Assembly: GCA_000442125.1 (NCBI GenBank)
Contig: KE546975.1
Span: 1,178,001 to 1,242,000 of the forward strand
Source of the DNA: Opeltia flavorubescens
Taxonomy: Eukaryota > Ascomycota > Lecanoromycetes > Teloschistales > Teloschistaceae
Direction: 5' to 3'
DNA: 64,000 bases
The notes under the pieces were generated by a model. That model ran no database searches. It was not told where the DNA came from and saw nothing but the letters and a program-made list of their open reading frames with translations. The position numbers were made by a program, and so were the translations under genes. Each line of letters opens with the position of its first letter. Positions within the stretch are counted from its first letter, which is position 1. Of this stretch, positions 11,717 to 23,059 are shown piece by piece.

Positions 11717-12541
11717 ATGGCAGGTCCAGATGTGCCATATTGGCGCGCGAACGTCCCCACAGAGCAATGGCCTGACGAGTGCCCAGATTTCCTCCTCGGT
11801 CTTAGCGAGAGAGACCAGAAGCTTGTTGGTAGAGCTGATAAAGATTACCATCGTTTGACATGGCCTGAAGTCAAGGCCGTCATTGGTAATGTCAAGCTAG
11901 ACTCATTCCAATTGCTCAACTTACCTTCGAAGAGGAGAACCAACTTGATCGCTTCGTCCGGGTGCCTTCAGATCTCCGAAGATATCTCCAATACAACTTC
12001 AAGCTGAAGAAGGAATATGGCTCAGTTATGGACTATGTCGTCAAAGAGCGGTTGCGATGGACTGATCTGACCCCTAAAGATGCTATGCCTTTCAATGATC
12101 CTGCGAGCAGTATGCTTGACCTTAAGTGCTTCATATTAGTCGAAGGCTCATAGTGTCTCCGCAGGCGACATCAAGATTCTGTACAACGATTGGCCTTATG
12201 GCATTGACGAAAGGATTGTACATCTTGTTGTTTGGACCAAGTTCGATCTTCCGGATGATCCAGACACCAAAGAGCTGACCACAGCAATGCGTGACGAAAT
12301 TGATGCCTATGTCGACAGGACGTTCCGACAGGCTGTCTTAAAAGAGAACGTGAGTTGAACCACAACAGCGGAATGGCGTGGATTATCTCTGACCAATATT
12401 AAGGTCATCTGGTTCAAGAATTGGAAAGCGCTGAAATCGATCCATTCAGTAGAGCACTTCCATGTCATGTTGTTCGATCCAGATCCCGCATTCGTCGAGG
12501 AAGTAACACATGGTGACATTCCACTCAGCAGTAGATCTTAG
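11717..12541 (+). CDS. DUF3605 protein (N-acetylglucosamine-induced protein 1-like)
   Basis: Four exons: 11717-11885, 11933-12109, 12165-12349 and 12404-12541. All junctions are GT-AG with introns of 47, 55 and 54 nt, and all phases agree, giving 222 aa. The fungal DUF3605 hallmark ([20 protein letters not shown]) is centred near residue 125, preceded by the N-terminal [20 protein letters not shown] segment and followed by the W-F-K-N-W segment. The family includes Candida Ngip1-type proteins induced by N-acetylglucosamine. The biochemical role is not known. The soluble, single-domain product matches the family's usual length. Confidence 0.88.
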
Positions 12542-13056
12542 GGACATCTAGATTGGGGGACGAAGTCCAGGGTATCAAACATAGAGGATAGACAATGTTT
12601 TGGATATGTCGAAGAGATCGTTCCGGAGTATCAGCATTTAGCTCCCATTCGAAACACGTAACGGAACTAGCATAACAATATAAGTCATTGTGTAGCAATG
12701 CTATTATCGGGCATGAACTCGCCCAACAGGGTCCATGAATCGGGCATTCTTTCTAGAAATCAATGCCCACAGGAGGACAGCTTAGGGCCCACCTTACATA
12801 AGCGGCAACGGGACGGGAGCTTGACTGCTTCCTTGGCTCCTTGGCGGATGACGATCGCTGCTGATCAAGTCTAGAGAAGTTATTTGGTCACAGTCTTTTG
12901 ATGCCTGTTCTTTTGGAAACCGGAGTGCTCCTGTCCTCCGTCATTGTCGACCTAAACCTGTGAATATGATCAGCTCCTAAAGATCCTCATAGTGATCGGA
13001 TGCAGAATTACTTTTGCGAATTTCTTATTCCCTGATAGAGTAGGCAGTCAGCAAAG
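12542..13056. other. Intergenic region
   Basis: No gene is seen. It is likely the 3' end of the DUF3605 transcript and the promoter of the oxysterol-binding protein gene. Confidence 0.45.
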
Positions 13057-15054
13057 ATGCCCCTCGTCCACGGCCATAGGCGGATGTCCCTCAAGGGTAA
13101 GGAACAAGCTCCATATTGCCGGAGAATCCATCTTTACCGTCTTTGTCACTAACGCATGCTGTCTTCTTATTTCAGGTGGAGCAGCCAGTGAAGAAGTAAA
13201 GGCCGATCAAGCCAACGGCGAGGATGAGACTGGTAAATCCATATCCCGCTGAATTACCCTTGTCTGTATCTGACTACCGCCTAGTTGTGGAACCAGACCA
13301 GGGCAATGGTCAGTATTTCGACTGATGTGAAGAGCGGGAGAGCCCTTTCGACAGAGGGATGTATCTAATCCCAGTTGTTGTCCCTAGTCCTCTCACATAT
13401 CATCTCTCAACTTCGGCCTGGTGCAGATCTGAGTCGGGTCGTCCTACCGACCTTCATCCTTGAACCAAGATCAATGTTGGAGAGAATCACAAAGTGCGAG
13501 TGTGCTCTAGCCCTGCGCATGATATTACTACTTACGCTACGCCCAGCTTCATGGCTCATCCGGAACTACTCCTCCCTCTGCCCGAAATTCAAGATCCACT
13601 ACAACGCTTTCTTTCGGTTGTCAAGTTCTACCTAAGCGGCTGGCATATCAAACCTCCGTAAGTAGACCTAATGACTGGGGTAACGATTCCTCGCAAGTTA
13701 ATGTGGGTGATCAGTGGGGTGAAGAAACCTCTGAACCCGATACTTGGTGAGACATTCACTTGTTATTGGGATTTCCCGGACCATACGCGCGGTTATTACA
13801 TCTCCGAACAAACATCTCATCACCCTCCGAAATCGAGTTATTTCTACATGGCGCCGGAACACGGCATCAGGATAGACGGCGCCTTGAAACCACGAAGCAA
13901 GTTCCTCGGTAATTCCGCAGCAAGTATGATGGAGGGTGTTGCGGTTCTACGATTTATGAATCTTGGGAAAACAAGAGGTGGAGAGAAGTAGTACGTTCCA
14001 CGGGCTTGGAGCTATGTTACAAGGCTTTTACTGACTCGGACACTTTCACACAGCTTTCTTACGCAACCCAACATGTATGCCCGCGGAATACTATTCGGCA
14101 AAATGAAATATGAGCTTGGAGACCATAGCTTCGTTCGGTGTCCTGAGCATGGACTGGTGGCAGACATCGAATTTAAGACCAAAGGTTACTTTGGAGGAAC
14201 GTACAATGCCATTGGTGGGGTCATCAAGAATGAAAGGACCGGGGAAACATTATATGAGCTATCTGGTATGTGGAGTGGAGAGATGGTTGCAAGAAACCTA
14301 TTGGTATACTCCTCTGAACCTAGACTATCTAAAAGTTTGCTGACTGCTGTAGACTGGGAAGAAGGAGGCTCTGTTTAACGCGACGAATGCAAGGCATACA
14401 CCGCCTATAGTCCGGCCATTGGAGGAACAAGATGAACGCGAATCGCAGAGGCTCTGGCATAAGACCGTGTTAGCGATCAAAGAGCAGAACCATGAGGCTG
14501 CTACAGATGAGAAGACCAAGATCGAGGATCAGCAAAGAGAAGAGGCGGCCAAGAGACAAAGTGAGGGCACCAGTTGGCACCCGAAACTTTTCAGGAAAGT
14601 GCGAGGTGGACCGGGTGGGCCTGAAGAGGGCGAGGAAGACCTCGACTGGATATTGGCAGCTGATATGTGAGAACTGACTACCTACTTAAGGTATGAGAAC
14701 GTACTAACACGGATGAGCAGTGACGGTCCTACACCAGATGCAATGTCACAGCAAATACTATCGGTGGCCCCTATACTAAAGGGCCAAACGTCACAATCTC
14801 ATCCTAGTAATGGACCGATGGAGTCACATCAATCATACGGTCAACCCGCTGCTGCATCTGGCGACTTGATTGACTTTGGCCAATCGTCAAATCCTATCCC
14901 CAACTCGACATCATCACAACAACAGCACCAACAGCCTTCCCAAGCCCAAACACCTCTTCTCGACCTGCAAGATCCACTCGAGCCTGGACATCCGGTTAAG
15001 CGAGTGGATACCTTTACTAGCGATCTGGATGAATTTGTTGATGCAAAGTCATAG
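13057..15054 (+). CDS. Oxysterol-binding protein (OSBP/Osh family), nine exons
   Basis: This is a lipid-transfer protein that exchanges sterol or phosphoinositide between membranes. Exons: 13057-13096, 13176-13232, 13285-13308 (24 nt), 13388-13493, 13547-13657, 13715-13987, 14054-14303, 14353-14666 and 14721-15054, giving 502 aa. The short ORD-only layout has no PH domain or ankyrin repeats. The lid and core begin with LSHIISQLRPGADLSRV, the family signature EQTSHHPP lies near residue 155, and the segments LGETFTCYW, YYISEQTSHH and NMYARGILFGK follow. The last 110 residues are Gln/Ser/Pro-rich and end in an acidic stretch, so probably disordered. Acceptor choice for exon 4 (AG at 13386-13387 rather than 13374) restores the GNVLSHII junction. 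A PH-lacking Osh4/6/7-like role is inferred. Confidence 0.92.
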
Positions 15055-15410
15055 CTCTTGTAGCTTCATTGACGATAGATACCTTTTATGATCCATGACC
15101 ACTCCAAGTCTCTTCTTCGGTATCATTTATTGGCCAAATATCCATTTGTTTACGGGAATCTAGAAAAGCATCTACTTTTGAGGGAGTGGCTTCTTGAGCA
15201 TTCCTCTGGGCACGGCTATTCTGTTTTCATTTTCTCGATGTATCCATGTGATAGGACCTCGGTCGATGATGAATGAGTAGAGAAATAGATCTCAGTGCAC
15301 AGTAATTCAGCAATTATGGTATCCATAACCATGGTATTTGATGGGTACCACGCCCTCGCATCTTCATCCTACAAAAGACTTCGTCCTAGGGCCTATGCCA
15401 TTACACCATC
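15055..15410. other. Convergent intergenic gap
   Basis: This is the 3' region between the OSBP and ING genes. Nothing further is seen. Confidence 0.5.
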
Positions 15411-16656
15411 CTACTTCCCCAACTTCGCCCTACATTCCTCACAGAACCACGCCCCTTGTGGCTCCTTCGTAAGCCCCACACAATCCCAATGAAACCATTC
15501 ATAAGGACAATCTTCATTATCACAAGCGACCATATCCCCCCAACTCACCCTCTGGCAGGTACAATACTTCTGATCGTCCCCTTCCTCCCCTTCTTCCCCA
15601 CCCTCAGCATCAACATCCATGCCATCGGCATCCATTTCACTAAGGATACTCTCACTGTCTCCGCCCGTATCACTGCCTTTGGCGTTGCGTTTACTCGGTC
15701 GGTTCCGTTTCCGGTTACTAACCGAGGAGGAACGGTTATTTTGCGCGGAGGGGTTAAGGTGTCCGATGCGTTGGTGGGGTGGGCGGCTGGGTTTTGAGAT
15801 TTTGAGCGTGGTGGATTGGGGGCGAGGGCCGGCGCTTCCGCTGCGGGAGGCGGCTTGGGCGCTGCTTTTTGGGGTCCCGGGGCCGAGGGAAGATTGCCGG
15901 AGGGAGGATGAGGTTGGGGGGATGGAAAGGTGGGTGTTTAGGCGGCGGCGTTTTGTGTCCGTGGATGGTGAGCGGGCGGTTGAGCGAGAGGCAGAGCTGG
16001 GCTGGAGGCTTGAGGCTGCGGTTATGGGGGCTGTGGTTGTGAGAGGGGAGGGTTGGCGGGTGGGTTGGACGAGGCGGGTTATGGGGTTATTGGCGATGGT
16101 TGTGGAGGGGCCCGCGGCGTTGCCGGAGAGGGGATGTAGAGGGGTGGATGCGCCGGTTGTGGAGGTTGAGAGGGGTGGGAGACGGGTCGTGAGATTGGCG
16201 GTGTTGTTATTCAGGAGGGAGGGTAGTTGGGGGTCGATGGCTATTGCGCCTTCATTCTGGAGATCTCGGATTTTGAGATCGAGCCGTTTGATCTGACGGT
16301 CTAGCAGGATGGCGGAACGTTCGCTCAGCCCGATCTTTTCATCCTGGTAGATCTGAGCCTTTTCGTAGCTTGCGAGGATGGCTTTGGAGTATTGCTCGTC
16401 CTTTGGATTCTCTTGGCCGGCGCCATTGATCTTGAGGAATTTTTGGATACTGGCATCGCGGGAAGCCGCCGTGGTCCGACAATCTTGGACGACGCGGTCT
16501 TTGGCTTGGATTTCTTCGAGTAAATGCGCGATTTCAGCAGGGAGATTTGCGACTGAATATTGTAAGAGTATTGCTACTTGGTGGGTCTACGACTGTTATC
16601 TTACCATTTTGAACGAACTCTTCCAAAACGGAAGCTGCATCCTCGGCGAGAGCCAT
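15411..16656 (-). CDS. ING-family chromatin protein with C-terminal PHD finger
   Basis: The start is at 16656; exons are 16656-16605 and 16552-15411, with a 52-nt intron (GTAAGA...CAG, phase 1). The product is 397 aa. An N-terminal ING helical domain (about residues 1-110, [19 protein letters not shown]) is followed by a Ser/Pro/Thr-rich low-complexity middle (about 120-310), an acidic run and a C-terminal PHD finger ([19 protein letters not shown] then C-x2-C), with the Cys4-His-Cys3 ligands present. ING PHD fingers bind trimethylated H3K4 and sit in NuA4 or Rpd3L complexes (Yng2, Pho23). Which one cannot be settled here, although the N-terminus looks more Yng2-like. The long antisense frame over the gene is a by-product of its Pro/Ser codons. 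It is divergent from the HOS2 gene. Confidence 0.92.
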
Positions 16657-17334
16657 TGTGAATGAGAGACTTAGTCAAGTAAGATGTGGCGACCCGACTG
16701 ACGATGAAATGAATGTTTGATATAGCTAACGCAGAGGCTTCAGGAAGAGGAAACACACAAGGACACAAAACCGGATTTATAAGCAGGGACGTGAAGGCAA
16801 CAGCGGCTCAGAAAGCCATCAACACAAAAGGAAATATAGCAGCCGGAGTACGTTATTTAGACTTTGTTTTTCGGCAGTTCAGCAATTGGAATAAGCTTCT
16901 ATAATCGAAAACAGCTTGTATGTTAATAGACTCGTGGCTGTTGTTTGGTAGACCATTCATGGAAAGTAAATGATCTGACACAACTGAAATTGCTAACAAT
17001 GGGTATCTCTTTGTTGGTTCTTCGACAGCGCTATTCAGAAGTTTCGCAGGAATGTTAAGATTTATGCGTCGATGGCATGTATTGGAAGGTTAAGCCAGAT
17101 ATTAGGGGTGTATTATTGCGACGGTTTGTTGTTATTTGCAGGAAGTCTCTCGGGCCCGAACTAAGATACCGAGTGCCGAGTGCCAAGGGTACTACTTTCA
17201 TAGGATCTATTCTTCGTACCTTACTTTGATAGGATTTTCGATGCAATCAACGGTCTCATAATCTCTAGATGTTGTTAAGGTCAATATCTCTCAAAAATAT
17301 TAGTGAGGAAAAGTAGATCATTGCTGGCTTCGAG
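16657..17334. other. Divergent promoter region between the ING and HOS2 genes
   Basis: This 678-bp region separates the two start codons. No coding sequence is supported. It must contain both 5' leaders and promoters. Confidence 0.5.
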
Positions 17335-18797
17335 ATGACACGAACTGCCGTTTACAACGACTACAACCATCCTCAGCCTGGAGAAACGTCGACCTTAACA
17401 CTCGATGAGAAAATATCTTGGGAAATATCTAAGAATGGCATTAAAAGGCCAAAGGGTTACACTGTTTCCTATCACTCAAACGCTGAGGTCGAAAAGATGC
17501 ATTTTGGCCCCAAACATCCNATGAAGCCATGGCGGCTTACTTTAACAAACAAGATAGTCTTAGCTTATGGCATGCACGAAGCTATGGATGTATATCTTCC
17601 AAGGGCCGCCACATTTCAGGAAATGACCGAATATCATGCAGAAGACTACATTGACTTTTTGTCGAGGTGAATTAGATATCTCTTACCTATCGGCTAAAAT
17701 CACCCAACTGATTGTCTAGGATCACACCGAAAGATAAATTGGAAATGGAAGGCAAAGGTATTCTCCCGTACAACATGGGCGATGATTGCCCCGTGTTCGA
17801 CGGCCTCTACGAATACTGCTCCTTATATGCAGGCGCCTCTCTCGATGCTGCGCGTAAGCTCACTAATAACCAGTCGGATATTGCCATCAACTGGTCTGGT
17901 GGTCTTCATCACGCCAAGAAAGCCGAAGCGAGCGGTTTTTGTTATACCAACGACATCGTCCTTGCCATTTTGCAGCTGTTGCTCTATCATCCTCGAGTCC
18001 TTTACGTAGATCTAGATGTTCACCATGGTGATGGTGTCGAGCAAGCATTCTGGTCAACTGACCGTGTCATGACGCTGTCTCTGCACAAGTACGACAAAAA
18101 TAACTTCTTCCCAGGCACTGGCGGTGGTGATGACACAGGACCGAAAAACAACGCCAACCCAGGGGCTCATCACAGCCTCAATGTACCGCTTCACGACGGC
18201 ATTGATGACGATAGCTATATCCAGCTCTTCAAAGACGTTGTAGACCCTTGTATATACACATATCAGCCTACCGCTATTGTCATTCAATGTGGCGGCGACT
18301 CTCTTGGCGGAGATCGACTCGGCTGCTTTAATATCAATATCAAGGCTCATGGAGAATGCGTTGAGCACACCAAGAAGCTCGGGCTTCCGCTTCTCGTAGT
18401 AGGGGGCGGTGGGTACACGCCACGTAATGTTGCCCGTTTGTGGGCACATGAAACCAGTGTGTGCATTGGGGCAAAACTACACAACTCGTTGCCATCACAT
18501 ACCCCCTTCATCGAGCATTTTGCGCCAGATAAGACATTGTACCCAGAACTCAGTCAGACTGGGAGATACGATAACAAGAACAGCGACAAGTATCTCCAAG
18601 ATATTGTGACGAGCATCCGAGAGCAGCTAAGATACGTTGAAGGAAACCCTAGCGTACAGTTGCAATATGTGCCGCCAGATCTTGGAGCGGTGAGGGAAGA
18701 AGTTGAGCGTGAAATTCAAGAAGAGAAAGAAATGAAAGACTTTGGTCGGCGGCGAAGAGAAAGAGGGGCAGGAACCAGAGGCGAATATGCTCATTGA
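17335..18797 (+). CDS. HOS2: Class I histone deacetylase, HOS2/HosA type
   Basis: This enzyme removes acetyl groups from histone lysines in Set3C/SMRT-like complexes. Exons 17335-17666 and 17720-18797 (53-nt intron, phase 2) give 469 aa. The segment [18 protein letters not shown] and the substitution pattern match Hos2 rather than Rpd3. The His pair (GGLHHAKK, about 174-175), zinc ligands ([10 protein letters not shown]; the Asp in QCGGDSL) and the transition-state Tyr ([12 protein letters not shown]) are all present, so the enzyme should be active. The usual CGAD is CGGD here. The C-terminus is short and charged, without the long tail of fungal RpdA. The N at 17520 is the third base of CCN, so proline is certain. 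Confidence 0.95.
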
Positions 18798-19825
18798 GGT
18801 TACATTTGCAGGAAATAGACCTTCATGGTAGCAAGGAGTTTGGGGTAGGCATAAGATACCCTAGGCGCGGAGTTTCGAGAGGCGAAAGAATAGTATTCGA
18901 AAGCTATTGCCCTCGAAGCTATATTTCGCAGGGCGGATTCATGGCATATCTTGATGGGGTGCAAGATGCATGAAAGTCTGAAGCCTTCGCTACCGGCGGA
19001 TGATTGACGATACAACAGACCGGCATGGCGTTCTTGTTGACCCGAGATAATGCCAAAGAAGAACCCGATTCACATATCAGACTCTGGCGATTGTGATACC
19101 GATACGCCTACGGAAGCGCCATCGCCATACGCAACTCGGTTATACACTTTCTGGTGCGCCGTATGCGTCATTGTGCTGATGATACATGTACGGCGCTTTC
19201 CTTGCAGTATCACATTCTGATCAGCCTGCTTACGATGTATAGTGCGTTGTTGATAGCATACTTCCTCGCTAGAGAGCACGTTGTCCCATGAAAGAGATCT
19301 ATTATTCTTGCCAGACCAGATCAAAACTTCTAACACGGCAACAAGAGCTAGGCAGGCTGAAGCCTGCATTCGGCTTTCGAAGCAGCAGCATAAGGCCGGA
19401 ACTCTGTTCCGAGTATGGCTCGATAGACGATCAGCACAGGGAATCATTGGTGCGGCAATATCTCGATGATTGGCTACACGCTATCACCAAATTCAAGCTT
19501 GCTAAGCTTCAAAACCTTCCGTATGCACGGTTTACTTCTCCATTGCACCGACGTCATTCGTTCATTTCCATTCAAGCGCAACCCATCATGGCCTATGCTT
19601 CTCCTAGCTTGCAGAAGGATTGTTCCTTCGCTCGGTGTCAGATCTTGCTTAGTTGCCGCATAGCTTCGTTATTACACGCGCCTCTATTAAGTAGGCCTGC
19701 CATGCGTGGCTCAACTTGTGTTTTCAGCTGCTTAGAGTACGGACTCCAACTGTGCTACTGCTACAGCATAGCTGCCATGTGGTAAAACCTTTCGAACCTT
19801 TATCTCCTAGCTTTGATTGAACGCA
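18798..19825. other. Intergenic region upstream of the sugar transporter
   Basis: I found no supported gene. A 165-codon frame at 19288-19785 is repetitive in Ser/Leu/Cys with no motif. It presumably holds the transporter promoter. Confidence 0.4.
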
Positions 19826-22017
19826 ATGGCAGCCGTCCATAAGGAAAACACGGATTCGAAAACCTCCTCGGAATCGGAAGTCCTTCCAGAAAAGGCTTCC
19901 AGCCCATCTTCGGATGGGAAAGTAGGGGAGGAAGATGATTTCGAAAACTTGAACTATCCACAGCCATGGAAGTTCGAGAAATGGTTCCCCGGCGGATACA
20001 GCCAGGGGCGAATGATTAAGTTTAAAAACCCAAAGACGATGTATAAGGCCATCAATTTATTTGCTGGTAAGACGGCTTGCTTGTCTTCGCCGCTAAGATT
20101 AGGCTGAGTCGTATCTATGCAGGTGTTGCAATCATGTTCTATGGCTATGATCAGGGTGTCATGTCTCAAGTCAATTTGAATCCTCATTACCAAAAATTGA
20201 TGAAAATCTCACCAATCGAAGGTGAGCTTATTTGGATCGAGGTAGCGGTTTGTGCACGATCTGACTTCGCAAAGGCAATGACCGCAACGTCGCTGCGCTG
20301 GGTGGTATAGTTGCAGTCTATTACGGAGGAACATTAATTGGAGCACTCATCGCTGGTTCCTTAGCTGACCGGGTAAGGCATTATATTTCTCACTTGGATC
20401 CTGAAGTACATTATGATCAAGGTTGCGAGACATGCTTAGTCTAGTTTTTTAATATGGGAAAGGGATGCTGACTTTAATTTGTTAGATGGGCCGTATCAAG
20501 GCTGTTGTGTTCGGAGCCTTGTGGGCTTTACTTGGCGCAGTGCTCCAGGCTTCAGCCGAAAACATCACTTGGATGTGCTGCGCTCGTGTCATTGCTGGCG
20601 TTGGTGTCGGGGCCATTGACTGCGTTGTTCCGGTCTGGTCTGCGGAAGTCAGTAGCCACTCGGCCAGAGGCGCTTTCTTGGCTATTGAGTTTTTCATGGT
20701 AAGTCATTTCTGGATTATGTTGAAGCAGCGAGCAGTAAAGCTAACCATGTCACAGAATATTGGGGGCCTTGCCTTGGCATATTGGATCGAGTTCTTCGCC
20801 TACCTTGATCCAAATCAAGAGATGGCTTGGCGAACTCCACTGGCATTACAGATCATCTTTATCCTGATCATCGGCTTCGGTATCAATTTTTTCCCAGAGT
20901 CGCCTCGTTGGTTGATGAAGATGGGTCGTGAGCAAGAGGCCCGCAATGTCCTCAAAGCAACCCGTGATGCAGATATCGAATACGAGCTGAAGGGTATCAA
21001 GAAGGTTGTGAAGTATGAATTGGAAACGTCGGGCGCGAATCACTATGTTGCAATGTTGTTTCCTAAGGATAAATACGGGAAGCAACTAAGATTCCGTGTC
21101 TTTCTCGCAGTCTGGCTTCAAATCATGCAAGAGCTGGTCGGCATCGGAGTCATTACAGTGTATGCTGTAGACTTGTTCCAAGACGCCGGGTTCGGCTTGA
21201 CGCTTAGCAAGCTTTTGGCCGGGTTCAACAACATCAGCTATATGTTTTCTGTGATTTTTGCCGTCATCACATTGGACAGATATGGTCGAAGATGTAAGTC
21301 GCAGCCTCTTCCCTAGCCATGCAAATAGCAACCTTTCCGAACCGAATAATTCCTAATTCATCTGCAGCGACTATGGTCTGGGGCGCTGTCGCAATGGCCA
21401 TCGAGCTCCTCATTGCCGGCATTCTCGACAAATACGCCCAGATCAAAGGCCCTAATCAACGCTCCTTCGGCGCTGGCGTCGCCACACTCACATTTCTGTA
21501 TACAGCCACCTTTGGCGCTACCTGGCTCACAACCCCCTGGCTATACCCCACCGAGATCTTCCCGCTCAATGTCCGCGCAAAAGGCGGCGCCTGGTCCGTC
21601 GTCGGCTGGTCCATCGGTAATGGTATCGTCACGATGATTACACCTTTTCTGTTTCAATCCATCAGCTACGGCACCCTACTCCTGCTCTTCGGCCTCAACA
21701 TCTTCTGCATCCCCTTCGTCATACTCATGTACCCCGAAACGGCTGGCCGAAGTTTGGAGCAAATGGACACCTTCTTCGAGCACGGCGGTAGCTGGAATGT
21801 TTTCAAGGCGAGTCACAATATCAGGGATAAGGGCATTGAGGATTGGAGGTGGATGAAGAAGTTGAAGCCGGAGGATCATGAGGAGTTGGAGAAGGGGAGG
21901 AGGATGAGCAGTGCGGTTCGATTGCCGGAGGAGGATGAGAAGGATGCGAGGATGAGTTGGAGGAAGATGCCGGTTTATACGTTTAGGAGGAAAGGGTCGA
22001 ATGCAGGGATTATGTGA
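19826..22017 (+). CDS. MFS sugar-porter family transporter
   Basis: Proton-linked uptake of a hexose, disaccharide or related polyol across the plasma membrane is inferred from family. Six exons: 19826-20066, 20123-20221, 20275-20372, 20486-20698, 20756-21293 and 21368-22017, all joined in phase. From the second ATG the product is 612 aa; an ATG at 19817 would add three residues. An N-terminal hydrophilic segment of about 80 residues is followed by 12 predicted membrane helices. Sugar-porter signatures seen are GYDQGVMSQ (TM1), LADRMGR (loop 2-3), PESPRWL, LDRYGRR and PETAGRSLEQMD. The C-terminal tail is long, charged and Lys/Glu-rich. The specific substrate cannot be read from sequence. Confidence 0.92.
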
Positions 22018-22444
22018 CTGGGGCTGTTTTGCGTTGGATTAGGAGGATAAGTGATTGAATATTCGCTTCTTTGTCTTCTGTCAGTTTTGTATTATAGGTG
22101 ATTCGAGATGAAGTATAGTTCTTGAAATATGGATCTGCAAGTGGAAGATCTAGATGATACAATATATGCCATTTCGAATTTATACATGAAGTTTTTAGGT
22201 TTCGAGAGTACGCTTGTGATAAAAACGAACATCGCCCGCAGTAGGATCACTAGACAACCACTCTCCAGGTCAGCCAACCCATCGGTCTCAAATATCTGCC
22301 AAATAACGCAGGCATGAACCCACGCGCCGCCCACTAAACACCGAATGATAATCAATCCCGTTCGATCGCGAAATCTCACTCGAGCCCAGTCCTTCAGACA
22401 CCCAAACTCCAATGCAAGATCCCAATCACAATTTCTCTGCCGAA
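22018..22444. other. Convergent intergenic gap
   Basis: This is the 3' region between the transporter and zinc-ribbon genes. Nothing else is visible. Confidence 0.45.
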
Positions 22445-23059
22445 TCATTTATGCCCCAATTGTCCCTGCCCCGGCGGGGGTCCATAACCCGGGGGCGCTC
22501 CTTGAGGTGGTGGTCCGCCCCCTCCACCGGCGTGCTGCGACTGTACGTCCGGCCGATCTTTGATGTCTTGCATGAAGCGGCAGATGGGGCATGCGAGTTC
22601 CTGTTGCGAGGTGGTTTCAGTGATTGTGGTCTTTGGTTGGATATACGGAGGACAGAAGGGGAGAGGAGAGTCTGACCTTATACTTGTGTGTCGCGAGTGG
22701 GAGGACGGGCTGAATTTTATTGCTGTTAGCTGAACTCTGCACTCCTTGCGGTGCAGGACCGGGGTGGAGAAGGAGAGCTGGGGGGAAAGCGTACAATGAA
22801 ACAGAGGGTGAACCAGGGCCTAGGAAATAGTCAGCCTCTAGTCATTTTTCAATAGGGAGGCTTTCGCGGACCATCTTGTCTGGCAATGCGCAGACCAATT
22901 CCCACAATTGTGGCACTGCGCGGTTACTTGCTCATAACCTTCGAGTTTGCCAGTGAATTCTGCGGTTATCCGTTAGTAATTTGGGCTTAGGCTGCTGGAG
23001 GTTGGAGAGGATGAGCAGAGGGCTTTACCTTTCGTGCCGAAAGTGATACAGAATGCCAT
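22445..23059 (-). CDS. Small fungal zinc-ribbon protein, five exons
   Basis: Exons on the minus strand are 23059-23029, 22959-22872, 22819-22795 (25 nt), 22709-22677 (33 nt) and 22600-22445, all phase-compatible, giving 110 aa. Two Cys pairs (CHNCGN near residue 31 and CPICRF near residue 65) flank a WPWFTLCF hydrophobic segment. This is the layout of a widespread small fungal family with a zinc-ribbon fold, often labelled rhodopsin-like in databases without good reason. The tail is Gly/Pro/Gln-rich. Molecular function is unknown. Introns make up almost half of the gene, so ORF-based methods miss it. Confidence 0.82.

Noticed and set aside
13372-13374. Alternative acceptor for OSBP exon 4
   Set aside because: Splicing there gives the wrong phase. 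The AG at 13386-13387 restores the conserved GNVLSHIISQLR junction.
15619-16296. 225-codon plus-strand ORF
   Set aside because: It is antisense to the ING gene's Pro/Ser/Thr-rich middle; the Arg/Gly/Val-rich product is what reverse reading of such codons gives. The minus-strand ING product is far better supported.
19288-19785. 165-codon ORF upstream of the sugar transporter
   Set aside because: Ser/Leu/Cys-rich, motif-free and with multiple competing frames; treated as intergenic.
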